A stretch of DNA of 64,000 nucleotides. It comes from Ancistrus triradiatus. Its lineage: Eukaryota; Chordata; Actinopteri; Siluriformes; Loricariidae. A program made the position numbers and the translations under genes. Below, piece after piece: positions 33,561 through 45,328 of the stretch. The first letter of the stretch is position 1; the number at the start of each line of letters is the position of its first letter. The stretch spans positions 62,001 to 126,000 of the forward strand of contig JAJAGP010000371.1 in assembly GCA_025084515.1 (NCBI GenBank). The letters are read 5' to 3'. Below the pieces are notes generated by a model. The model was not told the DNA's origin. It made no database searches and saw only the letters and a program-made list of their open reading frames with translations.

Positions 33561-34989
33561 TTCACCCACACTAGTAAATGTTGGTTGGATTGTGAACACA
33601 ATGTTAGCATCAATGATTGCCATTTGTGTCAACAGATGACACTGCTTGCTATAGCATGGTCAATTAAAAACATCACTGCTAAGAGCTTTTGTTTTGAAGT
33701 GCTTTGCCACTCTTTGTTATCATGGTAAGTGCTTCTTCTAAACACAACACATTTTGTATAAAAAAAAAACTTTTTTTTTCAGGCTATTTGTGTCATTTTT
33801 ATGCATGTGTGATTGGGTGGGTGAAGCAATTAAATTTTAGATGTACTATTGTAAGTATAAGCTTATGCCATGAAAAGCCTATCTGTTTTTCTATTGGCTG
33901 CTATTCTCTAGTTTGTCAAGTGACCTCGGGGTTGAGAACAGCACTTTATAAATAACCATGCTATTATTGTTTAACCTGGATTAGAAACATATGGTGCACA
34001 CTCTAAAATAATTGTATTTACTTTTCCCACCTTGCCTGGCTTGTAGCAGCAGGCTAGCTTACATTACCCATCTCTCAGGAATAAGTAACTCCCAAGGGGA
34101 ACTGACGGCTGGTGCACAATGAGTGATTTTCCTTTTTCCCTCCATGTTTAGCTACCCATCTATGTCTCCCAGTCCAGAATCAGGCTGTTTTATTACCACT
34201 TCAAACCATTTTTCATTTTCTTGCTGTCGTTACCCGGTATAAACCGTCCTACTTTGTAATAAGGTGTGCAGACATGGGATAGTGATGCCAATTTAATGCA
34301 TTTTAATTCTTCGATTTTTGCTGATACCAGCTATGATGTCCACCCTCATATATATTCTGTGCAGACCCTGATCTGATCTATGTTGCTTTCTCAGAAAGAC
34401 TTAACTATTTCTAGTCAAGAACAAAACAATCTTCCGTCCACTCCTGAGGCTAGAATGGACGTTGTATGGAAAAGTGTTTCTTCTAGGCTTGACCAGTGAC
34501 CCTCTCCTCTAATATCACTTGACAGGAGAGCTTCGCCTCAGAGAACATAGATTTGAACCACGAGGGGTGAAGGAAGATATAGTGAGGGGGGATGGTGACT
34601 GGACGCTGGCACTGAGCAGCTCCTGCTGAGACATTTCAGACAGAAGAGCTTCTGGCTGGGAGGAGTCACACAGAGAACCTAGCTAATGCTAAAGCTGTGC
34701 AGTATGGGGCTCTTCTACCCTATTAATAGGTGTTTTTTCCACTGAACAACCTGCCCAAACAAAAAGCAAAGCTAGCTGCACATCAGGTTCGTTTTGCATC
34801 AACTTGAGAAACAGCGAGAGTGAGAATGCATCATTATAGCACGCAGTGGTACCATTGTTAAATTTCACGTGAGAAGTGTTCGGTTTAACAAAGTTCTCGT
34901 TTGAACATCCATTTGATCAACCAGAATCTACAATTGAACTACTAATACAAAACTCATTTTCATGGTGATTCATTTCATTGTTTCGTCTT

Positions 34990-35170
34990 ATGTAAGTGCT
35001 TTATCCACGTCAGGGTCATGGTGCCTCTGTCCAGAAGACAGGCAGGAGTAACTCCTGTATGTCAGTCCATTACAGGGCATTATTCATTTACACTGGTATA
35101 GATGGAAGTCCACCTCCTGGCATGGTTTTGAGAAGTGAGAAGAATTTGAGAGGAGGAAACTATGAGGCAC
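34990..35170 (-). repeat. old dispersed fish repeat fragment
   Basis: CATGGTGCCTCTGTCCAG and TGTCAGTCCATTACAGGG resemble the minus strand of the 3' half of the repeat at 39551-39862. Heavily decayed. Confidence 0.35.
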
Positions 35171-35209
35171 TTGCCTTATCATTTACGGTCATTTTATAGA
35201 GCAAATAAT

Positions 35210-35389
35210 TTACATTTACGCCCTTATCCAGAGCGACTTACAATTGATAAAACCTTACAATCCAAGCAATTGTGGGTTAAGGGCCTTGCTCAAGGACCCA
35301 ACAGTGGCAGCTTGGCAGAAGTTGGATTTGAACCCTAGAACTTCTGGTCCATAATCCAGTAATTTACCTGCTAGTCTACCACAGTCCCA
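35210..35389 (-). mobile_element. tRNA-derived SINE, copy f
   Basis: Minus orientation, slightly 3' truncated: the tail lacks part of the GTCTGCTAAATGC segment. The B-box region reads GGTTCAAATCC with changes. Confidence 0.8.
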
Positions 35390-35483
35390 TTTTAATTTGA
35401 ATTTAACACAAGGGCATTCTGAATGGCTAAAATCTGTGAAGACAGCAACCCACACGATCAGAAACCAACTTATGTTAATGAAG

Positions 35484-35660
35484 GTCATTCAACAGACACT
35501 CTTACAACTGATACAACAAGATACAATCCAAGTGACTGTGGATTAAGAGCCTTGCTTAAGGGCATAATCACACTAGGGGACCCATACCATGCCTGAGCAA
35601 ATTTGACCCCCAAACTGGACCTATTGGTGTGTCCAGTACCTTAACTGTGGTGCCGCCAGA
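35484..35660 (-). mobile_element. diverged tRNA-SINE relative, copy f2
   Basis: Aligns roughly to the same SINE: AATCCAAGTGACTGTGG replaces AATCCAAGCAATTGTGG. Shared blocks are a CTTGCTTAAGG segment and a terminal CCTTAACTGTGGTGCCGCC. It is much older than copy f, which lies 95 bases away. Confidence 0.5.
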
Positions 35661-37922
35661 GTTCATGGCATTGTGACACACCACTTGAAACTAACATTCG
35701 ATAAAAATGACTGCTGTCTCCACTCCTAAATAAAGCCAAATTCTATTTACTGAATGTATATTGTTCCAGGAGATGGTTCGGATAACGAATATTCTGACAA
35801 CAGGACTCCTGGATCCATGTCTTATGGGAAAATCCCTTATGACATCTTCATGAGCTAATCATTCATGGAGAGGAAGGGAATTTTATAACAGGAAAAATAG
35901 CAGGATCGTCACAGCAGGAAATCAAAAACCATGTTACCGGGCTTCTGTACTGTGTATAAGCAGCATCGTGCATATATTTATCTGCATACCTTTATTGCAT
36001 CTGGAGAATCAAATGCTACAGCCAGTACAGAACAGTCAAAACCAAAACATCGCACGTTTGTTTGAATTTGTAGAGATACCTAGAAATATAGTGATATTAT
36101 TTTCTTAAGTCATAATTTTTATGCTTTTTGTCTTTCTACTAAAAACACCCACTATCCACTGAACTAGACCTACACTATTAGCATTTATAACACAGACACT
36201 TTTAGGCATGTTTGTACATGAAAAAAATAGTTCCTTTCAAAGACTAATCTTTTTTTTTGGAGGGAAATCACATTAAAAAGAACATTATGTATAGAACACA
36301 GTACAAGTACGCAATTATAGATACAGCAATAGTTAATTGTGCTGTGAATCCTTATGCTATACTGCCCCACTGTAGCAATGTCTGTGATTATGCATGTCCA
36401 GTGAACAAAAGAGGGGCGTGGCAGCAGTCTTTCATATGCTTACTCACAGATACTAGTTTTGAGCAAAACCATTCAACTGGAATCTGTGGTACTGGCCCTT
36501 GGCTAATGAAAAAGCACAGGTACAATCTTGTGGTGCCAAAAAATCTGGTTGCCACACACCTTCCTCTCATACAATGGAAAAGATAGGTTGTGAGTGAACT
36601 GATTATCACTGTTGGATATCTCTGGCAGGACACACACAGCCTGCAGAACACTTCACACCTCGCCACCCCAATTTGTATCACGTCAGAAAGCTGACCTTAA
36701 CCACAGAATGTGTGTGTGTCCGCAAGTGTGTGTGTTTGTGTGCGTCCATCCTATGGTCCACCACTGTGATGTCCTACCCGCAAAAAGGATACATCATTCA
36801 TGTGGCATGGGGAGGCCAGGATGCATGCTGACCAATCACACCAGGGCACTGATCAAAGTCAAAAGCTAATGCTGGATGCCACCAGGACCATCAGGCCACA
36901 TGCTCCTGTCATTATTCAACCCAATAGTTCTTTATGGCATGTGCAGCTTGTCTTAGTGGCACTGTGAGGGCGAGAGACCAGAAGTGAAGCCTCCCTTCCC
37001 TACTGCTTTATGAACATTTCCAGCATCCATCATATTCATGGGACGACCGTTTAATTAAGGCGGGTTAGCCATTAAGACTGAAGGCCACTACGGTAATAAC
37101 CAAGCCCTGGGATCAATTTCTACTCTCTGCTGGAGCTACAAGAGAGTCACGAGTAAGGCTGGTAGGACTTCAGTTGATATACTTCAAGTTTAAGTGTAGT
37201 TCTAGGAAGCTAGCTAAGAATGTTTATGTGGCACACATAAATATATGAATTATTTAACAAGCGTTCTTCACCTTCTACTAAAGAGGTGTACAGTCCTTTT
37301 CTGGTGAATAATCATGAGATCAATGTACAATAAAAGAAGTGCCACTGGGACATTTTTCCTCTACAGTGCACCACTAATTACGCACAAGCATAGTGGCCAA
37401 ATTGATTTGATGTTTCTGTGGCATGCCACTTCTACCTCTACATTGATCTTAGTGCTCCCACTGCTTCTCATCACACTAGTCAAACGCTGAGCGATTTGGG
37501 GTCATTCGTATCCGAGCCCCTTGCCCTTAGAACATGATATAAAGAAAATATTTAGTTTCTTTGTCTCAGGAGATGAACTCCTATGAATTTGGCAAAATGA
37601 TAACTACCAGGCACCATTTTAAAAAAATTTTGCTTTGCTACCGGAAAAATGTGACGTGATGGGATGTGAAGCTGAATACAAAAATAATTTGAAATTTGCT
37701 GCATCATGTAGGAATTGTAAGACATGTAGAACTAAATGTAATTAATTTAATGATTTACTGATGACAATTTTCTTCCCTGGAACAAAATGCTTACCTAGTG
37801 GCCAGTTCTTTTTACTGTGACACTTCAGCATGGCTATCCCATTCACAAAGTAACCAACAGTACTCTGTAAATACGAGGTGGATTCCTATTAGCAGGTGCC
37901 AATACTTTTAGTTCATCACATA

Positions 37923-38738
37923 CAGTGGAACAAAAAAGTATTTAGTCAGGCACTGATTGTGCAAGTTCTCCGACTTAGAAAGATGAGAGAGGTCTGTAAT
38001 TTTCATCATAGATACACTTCAACTATGAGAGACAAAATGAGAAAAACAAAATCCAGGAAATCACATTGTAGGATTTTTTAAAGAATTTAATTGTAAATCA
38101 TGGTGGAAAATAAGTATTTGGTCACCCACAAACAAGCAAGATTTCTGGCTCTCACAGACCTGTAACTTCTTCTTTAAGAAGCTCTTCTGTTCTCCACCCG
38201 TTACCTGTATTAATGGCAACTGTTTGACCTCGTTATCTGTATAAAAGACACCTGTCCACAGCCTCAAACAGTCAGACTCCAAACTCAACCATGGCCAAGA
38301 CCAAAGAGCTGTTGAAGGACACCAAGAAGAAAATTGTAGACCTGCACCAGGCTGGGAAGAGTGAATCTACTATAGGCAAGCATGTTGGTGTGAATAAATC
38401 AACTGTGGGAGCAATTGTAAGATAATGGAAGACATACAAGACCATTGATAATCTCCCTCAATCTGGGGCTCCACTCAAGATCTCATGATCATGAGAATAG
38501 TGAGCAAAAATCCCAGAACTACACGGAGGGACCTGATGAATGACCTGCAGAGAGCTAGCACCAAAGTAACAAAGGCTACCATCAGTAACACACTACGCGG
38601 AGAGGGACTCAGATCCTGCAGTGGCAGGCCTGTCCCCCATGCCAGTACATGTCCAGGCCCGTCTGAAGTTTGCCAGAGAGCATATGGATGATCCAGAAGA
38701 GGACTGGGAGAATGTCATTTGGTCAGATGAAACCACTG
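37923..38738 (+). mobile_element. Tc1-like element, family B, internally deleted
   Basis: Flanked by TA on both sides (37921-37922 and 38739-38740). The left end is CAGTGGAACAAAAAAGTATT. The transposase starts at ATG 38291 ([20 protein letters not shown]), then an in-frame TAA follows GAIVR. The sequence continues into the WSDET-like first Asp block and then stops at CACTG, the last five bases of the element. The second half of the enzyme and nearly all of the right terminal repeat are missing. Confidence 0.8.
38291..38736 (+). pseudogene. Tc1 transposase N-terminal pseudogene (family B)
   Basis: Two HTH motifs can be followed: [20 protein letters not shown] with [19 protein letters not shown], then NPRTTRRDLMNDLQRASTKV. 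A TAA after GAIVR and a later frameshift disable it. The catalytic residues beyond the first Asp are deleted. Confidence 0.8.
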
Positions 38739-39550
38739 TATATCCAAAAAAATTTTAAGGTGATTTTTATGATCAACAGGTCAAAATCCATAATACACCC
38801 AAATGTGTCGGAAATCAAAATCTTCATAGTCCAGTGTTATAAATGAAATCGAGTAAGCTAGAACTTATTTTTCCATGAATTCTTCCATTCTTGTTCTTTC
38901 AAATTCCTGGTAAATTCAATGTATTTTAAGGCTAGTATAAAAGCAAATCCTCCAGCATGAACAAAGTGAGGAACTACTTTTTTTTTTTAAATAAGAGGCT
39001 CTTTCCTCCATCCTCTAGTGCCACAGATGCTTTGAATGAAACAAGGGCATTATGGAGTAAACAGTGTACTTCAGACAATTGTAAGAGCAGTGCTACTTTT
39101 TCAGAGGCCATTAGTGGATTTTGTAACGCAGCTGCTTTAAAAGCTCATAAATGACCTCATAATTATATTGCCCAAAATTAATTTGGCCCGTAATAAGAAT
39201 CATTTACGCACTCCAATCCTTCCTTCCAGGAATAAAAAAAATGTATCATGTTTGTAAACGGGGTCCTGCTGATTTTTGAGAAATAAAGTAGGTACATCCA
39301 TGCTAAAAAGTCAGGAATTGTTTTTTTTGTTACATTTGAGTTGAGCTGTTCTATTTGCTCTGGTTAGGGCTAGCTCTGGACAGCATATCTAACCTGAAAT
39401 CACTGAATTTTTTAATATTTATTTTTAGTATTTTTATTTAGTATTTCAGTATTTATTTTTTAATATGTATTTATTATATTTATATATTGCACTTGTCATT
39501 TATTTGGAGTGTTTTCACACTGATGGAATTATCTTTGACAAGTAAAATAA

Positions 39551-39862
39551 AGACTGGTAGCACCGTTGCCTCACAGCAAGAAGGTCCTGCATTCAATCCC
39601 AGGTGGAGCGGTCTGGGTCCTTTCTGTGTGAAGTTTGCATGTCCTTTTTGTGTCCTTCTGGGTTTACTCTGGGTACTCCAGGTTCCTCCCACAGTCCAAA
39701 GACATGGTTGTTAGGTTAATTGGTGTCTCTAAAGTGCCACAAATGTGTGAGTGTGTGTATGAGTGTGCCCTGGATTGGTGCCCTGTCTAGGGCTGTTCCT
39801 GCCTTGAACCTTATCCCGGCACCCCTGTCCAGGATCAAGAGGATAAGAAAGTGAATGTTTGA
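39551..39862 (+). mobile_element. SINE-like dispersed fish repeat
   Basis: The head GTAGCACCGTTGCCTCACAG and CATTCAATCCCAGGTGG resemble a tRNA-type A and B box arrangement. The body contains TTCCTCCCACAGTCCAAAGA, and the 3' part has CCTGGATTGGTGCCCTGTCT and GGATCAAGAGGATAAG. Fragments occur at 8030, 12000, 31680, 58230 and 61905. The mobilising LINE is not identified. Confidence 0.6.
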
Positions 39863-41510
39863 AGGATGAATACGTAATGGCTTGGCTCTTATCCTGACTG
39901 GTAATTCTTAAAAAGCTTCACTGGTCCCCTGAATGAGCTGGCACTGTGTCAGTAGAAAATGGGCATACGAGGGCTGAGTCTGTACTTAGCGGAGACTTTT
40001 TTCAGGCTGCATGCAGAGAAAAAGGACTAATACATCTGACAGGTGTCGACTGTACTGCCGTCAACTTTTAACTCCTCACATCTGGTCAAGTTAGTTATAA
40101 TTACCAGTACCACAGCACTGTTGAAAGTAGTACAGCCAGCAAGGATTCCTTCTTTGTAATGCTTTCGTGACAAATTTAGAACCCTTAAACCGATTCCAGT
40201 TTGGGCTGTTCATGCTGAATATATCCAGACACTCTGGGACACGAATTAATGTGTATGATTAAATTACAGTAACTATGTTTTAAGAGAGATTTCATTAGGG
40301 AAAGTTAGATTTAAGAGACGTTGAGTAAATTAGAACTGAAAACGGCTTTAAGTCTGCACTGCCTTTAATAGACCCCATAAAGCCTGTAAAGCAATGAAAC
40401 TCGACTGAATGCTGTGCAGACTATAAAAGAATATCACTGGCACTATAAGGGTTAAAAACTATCTAACACTTCAAAAGCCCTTTCTGAATATTCATCTAGG
40501 CTCCTCATTCTCCTTGAGAGCATGTGAGACGTATGTGAACCTTGTCAGGCAGACTGCTTCGAATGGACCCATCACTTCATATTTAAAATCTCATATCTCA
40601 GACATCTGAAACCATGGATGCCTCAAGCCTTCAAATGTCTATCTATTATGGCGCATCCATTTGCGAGACAGGCTTCGAGCACTTGACTGACAGAAGGGAA
40701 GCCTTTATCCCCAGAAAGTCCTGACGCCCTGTGCACCTCTTCCACGTCTCAAAATTCAAAGAAGCAAACAGACATTTACATTGATATAGCCTTTCTCTTA
40801 TTATGAAGCAAACATGCTGTGTTATGTCAAGGGAAGAAAAAAGTCTCTGGGTATTTAAGGGCTGCACACCAAACGTGCTGCTCTCAGGGATTAACTTGAC
40901 CTGTCAAGACAACAACCAGTCTTTCAATAATTCAGAGGGCCTCAGGTTGATAAGTCCAGGAATAAAAGCCGTGTCAGGTAGAGAGCGCGAGATAGAGAGA
41001 AAAGTCAAAGACAGAGGAGAAGCAAGATAAAAGGTGTGTAAGGCTGAGCTGAAATCGATGTCCAGTGGTGGAGGAAATGTGGAATGAATTTCCCTAATGG
41101 CAGGACTATTACAAGAGCTCTTTATTTTGACCCCATTCCCTCAGCTTGAGAAGTGGCAGCAGAGGGTGGGTGCACTCGTCTGTGATTTGGACTGATTGCT
41201 GTGGGCTCCACTGGGAAACTACAAGCTAAAGGGTTGGGTTACTGCGAAGACAGTTTGAAGTTTAATCAGAAAGGCAGTGTGTGTGGAATTATGGTTCTGT
41301 GTCTTGGAACATTTGTGGGCACTGACATACATGCATGTGCAGGTATGGGCTGTTTAATGTCCAGCCAATCAAGGTCCGTTTGCTTTAACAAGCAAGGTAA
41401 AAACTAAGGATGCACTGAAATAAAAATTTGTATCCGAAACTGAAACCAAACAAAATGAATCATTTGGCCGAATACCGAACAGACAATTGATTAAACATAA
41501 AATATTACAC

Positions 41511-41512
<2 letters not shown>

Positions 41513-41578
<66 letters not shown>
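41513..41578. repeat. (TA)33 microsatellite
   Basis: An uninterrupted run of 33 TA units, followed by an A tract, 34 bases before a full-length Tc1 element. It immediately follows decayed hAT-like sequence (41408-41510). Confidence 0.95.
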
Positions 41579-41583
<5 letters not shown>

Positions 41584-41612
41584 AAAATATGTTTGACCTA
41601 CAAACCTACATA

Positions 41613-43168
41613 CAGTGGTGCTTGAAAGTTTGTGAACCCTTTAGAATTTTCTATATTTCTGCATAAATATGACCTAAAACATATTTTCACACAAGTCCTA
41701 AAAGTAGATAAAGAGAACCCAGTTAAACAAATGAGACAAAACTATTGTACTTGGTCATTTATTTATTGACGAAAATGATCCAATATTACATATTAGTGAG
41801 TGGCAAAAGTATGTGAATCTCTGCTTTCAGTATCTGGTGTGACCCCCCCTGTGCAGCAATAACTGCAACTAAACGTTTCCTGTAACTGTTGATCAGTCCT
41901 GCACTCCGGCTTGGAGGAATTTTAGCCCATTCCTCCATACAGAACAGCTTCAGCTCTGGGATGTTGGTGGGTTTCCTCACATTAACTGCTCACTTCAGGT
42001 CCTTCCACAACATTTCTATTTGATTAAGGTCAGGACTTTGACCACAATTTTATTCTTCTTTAACCATTCTTTGGTAGAACTACTTGTGTGCTTAGAGTCG
42101 TTGTCTCTTGAGATTCAGTTCATGTCCTGTCATTTTCCTTTAGAATTTTCTGATATAATTCAGAATTCACTGTTCCATCAATGATGGCAAGCCATGCTGG
42201 CCCAGATGCAGCAAAACAGGCCCAAACCATGATACTACCACTACCATGTTTCACAGATGGGATAAGGTTCTTATGCTGGAATGTAGTGTTTTCCTTTCTC
42301 CAAACATAACGCTTTTCTTTAAAAAAAAAAGTTCTATTTTGGTCTCATCCGTCCACAAAACATTCTTCCAATAGCCTTCTGGCTTGTCCACATGATCTTT
42401 AGCAAACTGCAGATGAGCAGCAATGTTTTTTTGGAGAGCAGTGGCTTTCTCCTTGCAACCCTGCCATGCACACCATTGTTGTTCAGTGTTCTCCTGGTGG
42501 TGGACTCATGAACATTACCATTAGCCAATGTGAGAGACGCCTTCAGTTGCTTAGAAGTTAGCCTGGGGTCCTTTGTGACCTCGCCAACTATTACACGCCT
42601 TGCTCTTGGAGTGATCTTTGTTGGTCGACCACTCCTGCGGACGGTAACGATGGTCTTGAATTTCCTCCATTTGTACACAATCTGTCTGACTGTGGGTTGT
42701 TGGAGTCCAAACTCTTTAGAGATGGTTTTGTAACCTTTTCCAGCCTGATGAGCATCAATATCTCTTTTTCTGAGGTCATCAGACTTCTCCTGTGTTCATG
42801 ACATGATACACTTCCACAGCCGTGTTGTGAAGAGCAGACTTCCTGTTCCCTGTTCTTTAAATAAAACAGGGTGCCCACTCACACCTGATTGTCATCCCAT
42901 TGATTGAAAACACCTGATTCTAATTTCAGCTTCAAATTAACTGCTAACCCTAGAGGTTCACATACTTCTGCCACTCACTAATATGTAATATTGGATCATA
43001 TTCCTCAATAAATAAATGACCAAGTATAATATGTTTGTCTCATTTGCTTAACTGGGTTCTCTTTATCTACTTTTAGGACTTGTGTGAAAATCTGATGATG
43101 TTTTAGGTCATATTTATGCAGAAATATAGAAAATTCTAAAATGGTTCACACACTTTCAAGCACCACTG
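41613..43168 (-). mobile_element. Tc1-like element, family A, full length
   Basis: A complete 1,556-base element flanked by TA duplications (41611-41612 and 43169-43170). Both ends read CAGTGGTGCTTGAAAG and the inverted repeats extend to about 200 bases with a few mismatches. The transposase lies on the minus strand but is disabled. This copy defines the family used to place relics at 1, 1820 and 25716. Confidence 0.92.
41827..42804 (-). pseudogene. Tc1 transposase pseudogene (family A)
   Basis: ATG at 42804-42802 is followed by TCA and TGA. Downstream the frame can be traced through VTVRRSGRPTKITPRARRVI, VHESTTRRTLNN, a frameshifted LSKK region, decayed DETK and DNDPKH blocks, and KLFCMEEWAKIPPSR near the C-terminus, to the TGA at 41829-41827. 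At 978 bases it is about the right length for a 330- to 340-residue enzyme, but has several frameshifts. Confidence 0.85.
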
Positions 43169-43408
43169 TATGTCTAAAATTGAATTGCAGGACTATGTGG
43201 AAGAATTAAAATGTGATTGGATTACACTGCACCCGTTGTGTGTCTCAGGTCTTAAATATTTATGTAATTATGTAAATGTACTTTTTTGAAATAAATTTCA
43301 CATATTAATACTTTGACTCTTTGAGTTTTAATCAATGAATTTATGACCAGTTACCAGGTAAATGTGCTCATACAGAACACATTGTGTATTGTTTATCTTT
43401 ACATTACA

Positions 43409-43490
43409 ACGTGACTATGGGGAAGTCTGGTCAATGTCCATTTCGCTCAACAACCTGTGTCACAGAGCATAAGGCGGACGTTAAGTGGCA
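43409..43490. repeat. 82-base dispersed repeat, copy 2
   Basis: The partner of 11499-11580, without gaps and with about 62 of 82 identical positions. It lies in the intron 262 bases downstream of the linker exon. Confidence 0.6.
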
Positions 43491-43752
43491 TATACATAAA
43501 TGGCAGATGTGCCAAATGTATCTTTGCAATTTGGGAGAAAATTGGAAGCTAACAGTCATTTTATTTTGTTTTTGTGTTCTGTTTTGGGTTTAGCCCTAAC
43601 CTCAGTGCAACTGGACATAATTCCCTACTTAATCAGCATCTGCACGATGGTTTGTGAGATTCTTTGTGAATGTCAAGAGCTGCTGGAACCTCTAATCTCA
43701 ACTCTGTATAGGAAAATGAGTGCTACATTGTGTGCTGTATGTTTTAGCTTAC

Positions 43753-43895
43753 CTTAGTACTGTCCCACTCTTGGGTTTTCATCTGGGTGTGAATGAGCTC
43801 ATAAGATGGTTCCATGGCATCCAGCACAGGTTTGCGGTAGCCAGGGATGACATTGTACAGCTGAAAGCCAAACGTCACCAACCAGCTATTGACGT
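43753..43895 (-). CDS. tenm4: teneurin-4-like, short linker exon
   Basis: A 143-base exon. The acceptor TTCATTTCAG is followed by AC, which completes the Asp codon begun in the previous exon, then 47 codons ending ACT AAG before donor GTAAGC. The peptide opens [20 protein letters not shown] and closes THTQMK-like as [15 protein letters not shown]. In teneurins this segment follows the RHS core. It forms the internal linker that leaves the barrel and leads into the ABD and Tox-GHH-like domain. The segment [19 protein letters not shown] is characteristic of TENM4 in my memory of the family. Apparent coding on either side in the same frame is intron read-through. The following intron is 13.3 kb, by far the longest completely contained here. 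Confidence 0.93.
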
Positions 43896-45328
43896 CTGAA
43901 ATGAACAGTGTGACAAATATGAACAAATGGAAGCACACATGGGCCCACCAATACACACTACACTGCTGACACTTCACTGCTCTGTACTGCAACACATTCA
44001 TCAAACAGGACATGGGTCAAGTGATTACTTTACCAAATGAGCACTCGTTCCTAGGGAAAAATTGATTGACGCCTGATGGCAGGCTGAAAGTGATTAATAC
44101 TCCAGAGATTTGCCACATCTATAGAAATCCAGGGAACAGTACACTGATAAAACATGCATCAAGTAACATCTTGGGTCTGCTTGATTGCATTTCTGAATTT
44201 CTGCTTTCTCGTGATGCAGTTCAATTGCACGGAAAGCATGGAAATTATAATATATGAACTACAAAAAAACATTTCTGAGCATTTTTCTCTCCACTGCAGC
44301 AAATTCATTTTTCACGGACTCAATATTGGTCGTTTTAAGAGTCCAATGAACTTTGCAGATGCTCCTTTAATTCTGCCTGTTTTACCTGAGCACTTTGAAA
44401 CAACAAAGGAACAAAACGAGCAATTCAAAGAGTGTAGTGGAGCAACCACGTTTAAATCTACTACCTGCCCTTGAGCATCTAACTAACTAAAGAGTCTGTT
44501 AGGCATTCCTGCTCCACAGCACCTTATTGGCATAGCTTAAAGCTGAGCGACTGTTCAGCGGAGCGTTTAGTTCAAAGTAGATACGTGCAACGCCATCCGC
44601 ATACGAACAAACCCCGTGAGAAGCCTATCAACATGTCTGCTGTTTTCCCTACTTTCCATTACCCTGCTGTTCAGTTCAATCAAATACACCAGGGCAAACC
44701 GAACCCCAGTGTAATAAATACAGCTTACAGACTCTATTCCTAATCATTAGTTTTCTCTTAATACTGGCTAAAACTAAAGCTCTTGACCTGAATCGAGCAG
44801 TTCAAAGACACTGGCGCAAACTACAAAGAGGCGTATTATATTTTGTCCTCCAATAAAATTGTTGTTTTCTTTCCAAGTAGAGAAAAGCTGATACAACAGC
44901 CCCTGGCACTGATTTGTGTGGCCGCCACTGTGTTCGCAGGCTGGGGAGAATTTGCTGTTATTTACCTTCGCCATGCTCACGGGCAGCAGAGACCGATGAG
45001 ATATTTTTATTAGCGAGACCTGAACATTAACCAGACTGAGGAGGCTAATGCACATTTGCGGTACCTTGAGGCCAGAAAACCACCCTAGGCTCTGGCCTGG
45101 AGCACTGCCTGAAAAATGACCACTCTGCTACAGGGAGGATTCTCTAAAAAAATGTAAACTCATAGACAGCATTTGACTGATTATCTTCAATTTGGTAGTC
45201 ATGCTTTTGTATCTACATGCCTTATTTGAGTATACAACCAGCCTCCATTGGACATTTTAAAACATCAACACGCTATAAAGAGGCATCACAGGTTATTAAG
45301 GATGAAATGTACATGGCTGCACACATAC
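43896..45328 (-). other. tenm4: teneurin intron, 1.4 kb
   Basis: Lies between the large RHS exon (donor GTATGT) and the linker exon (acceptor TTTCAG), separating the two parts of a split Asp codon. I see no mobile element or other gene in it. Confidence 0.85.

Larger units (their letters stand above)
30484..43752 (-). other. tenm4: teneurin intron, 13.3 kb, before the terminal exon
   Basis: Bounded by a GTAAGC donor at 43752 and a TTTGCAG acceptor at 30484. Contents from low to high coordinates are a tandem MITE pair (30541-31603), an old repeat (31680-31925), a TA/CA microsatellite, Tc1-like pieces (32386-33003 and 33070-33425), a foldback fragment (33425-33560), two SINEs (35210-35660), an internally deleted Tc1 (37923-38738), an old SINE-like repeat (39551-39862), a (TA)33 tract and a full-length Tc1 (41613-43168). 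The segments 33561-34980, 35661-37922 and 39863-41400 show no recognised element or gene. Confidence 0.85.

Noticed and set aside
41513..41578. Origin or regulatory interpretation of the (TA)33 tract
   Set aside because: A simple microsatellite is the sufficient explanation. Nothing around it suggests another role.
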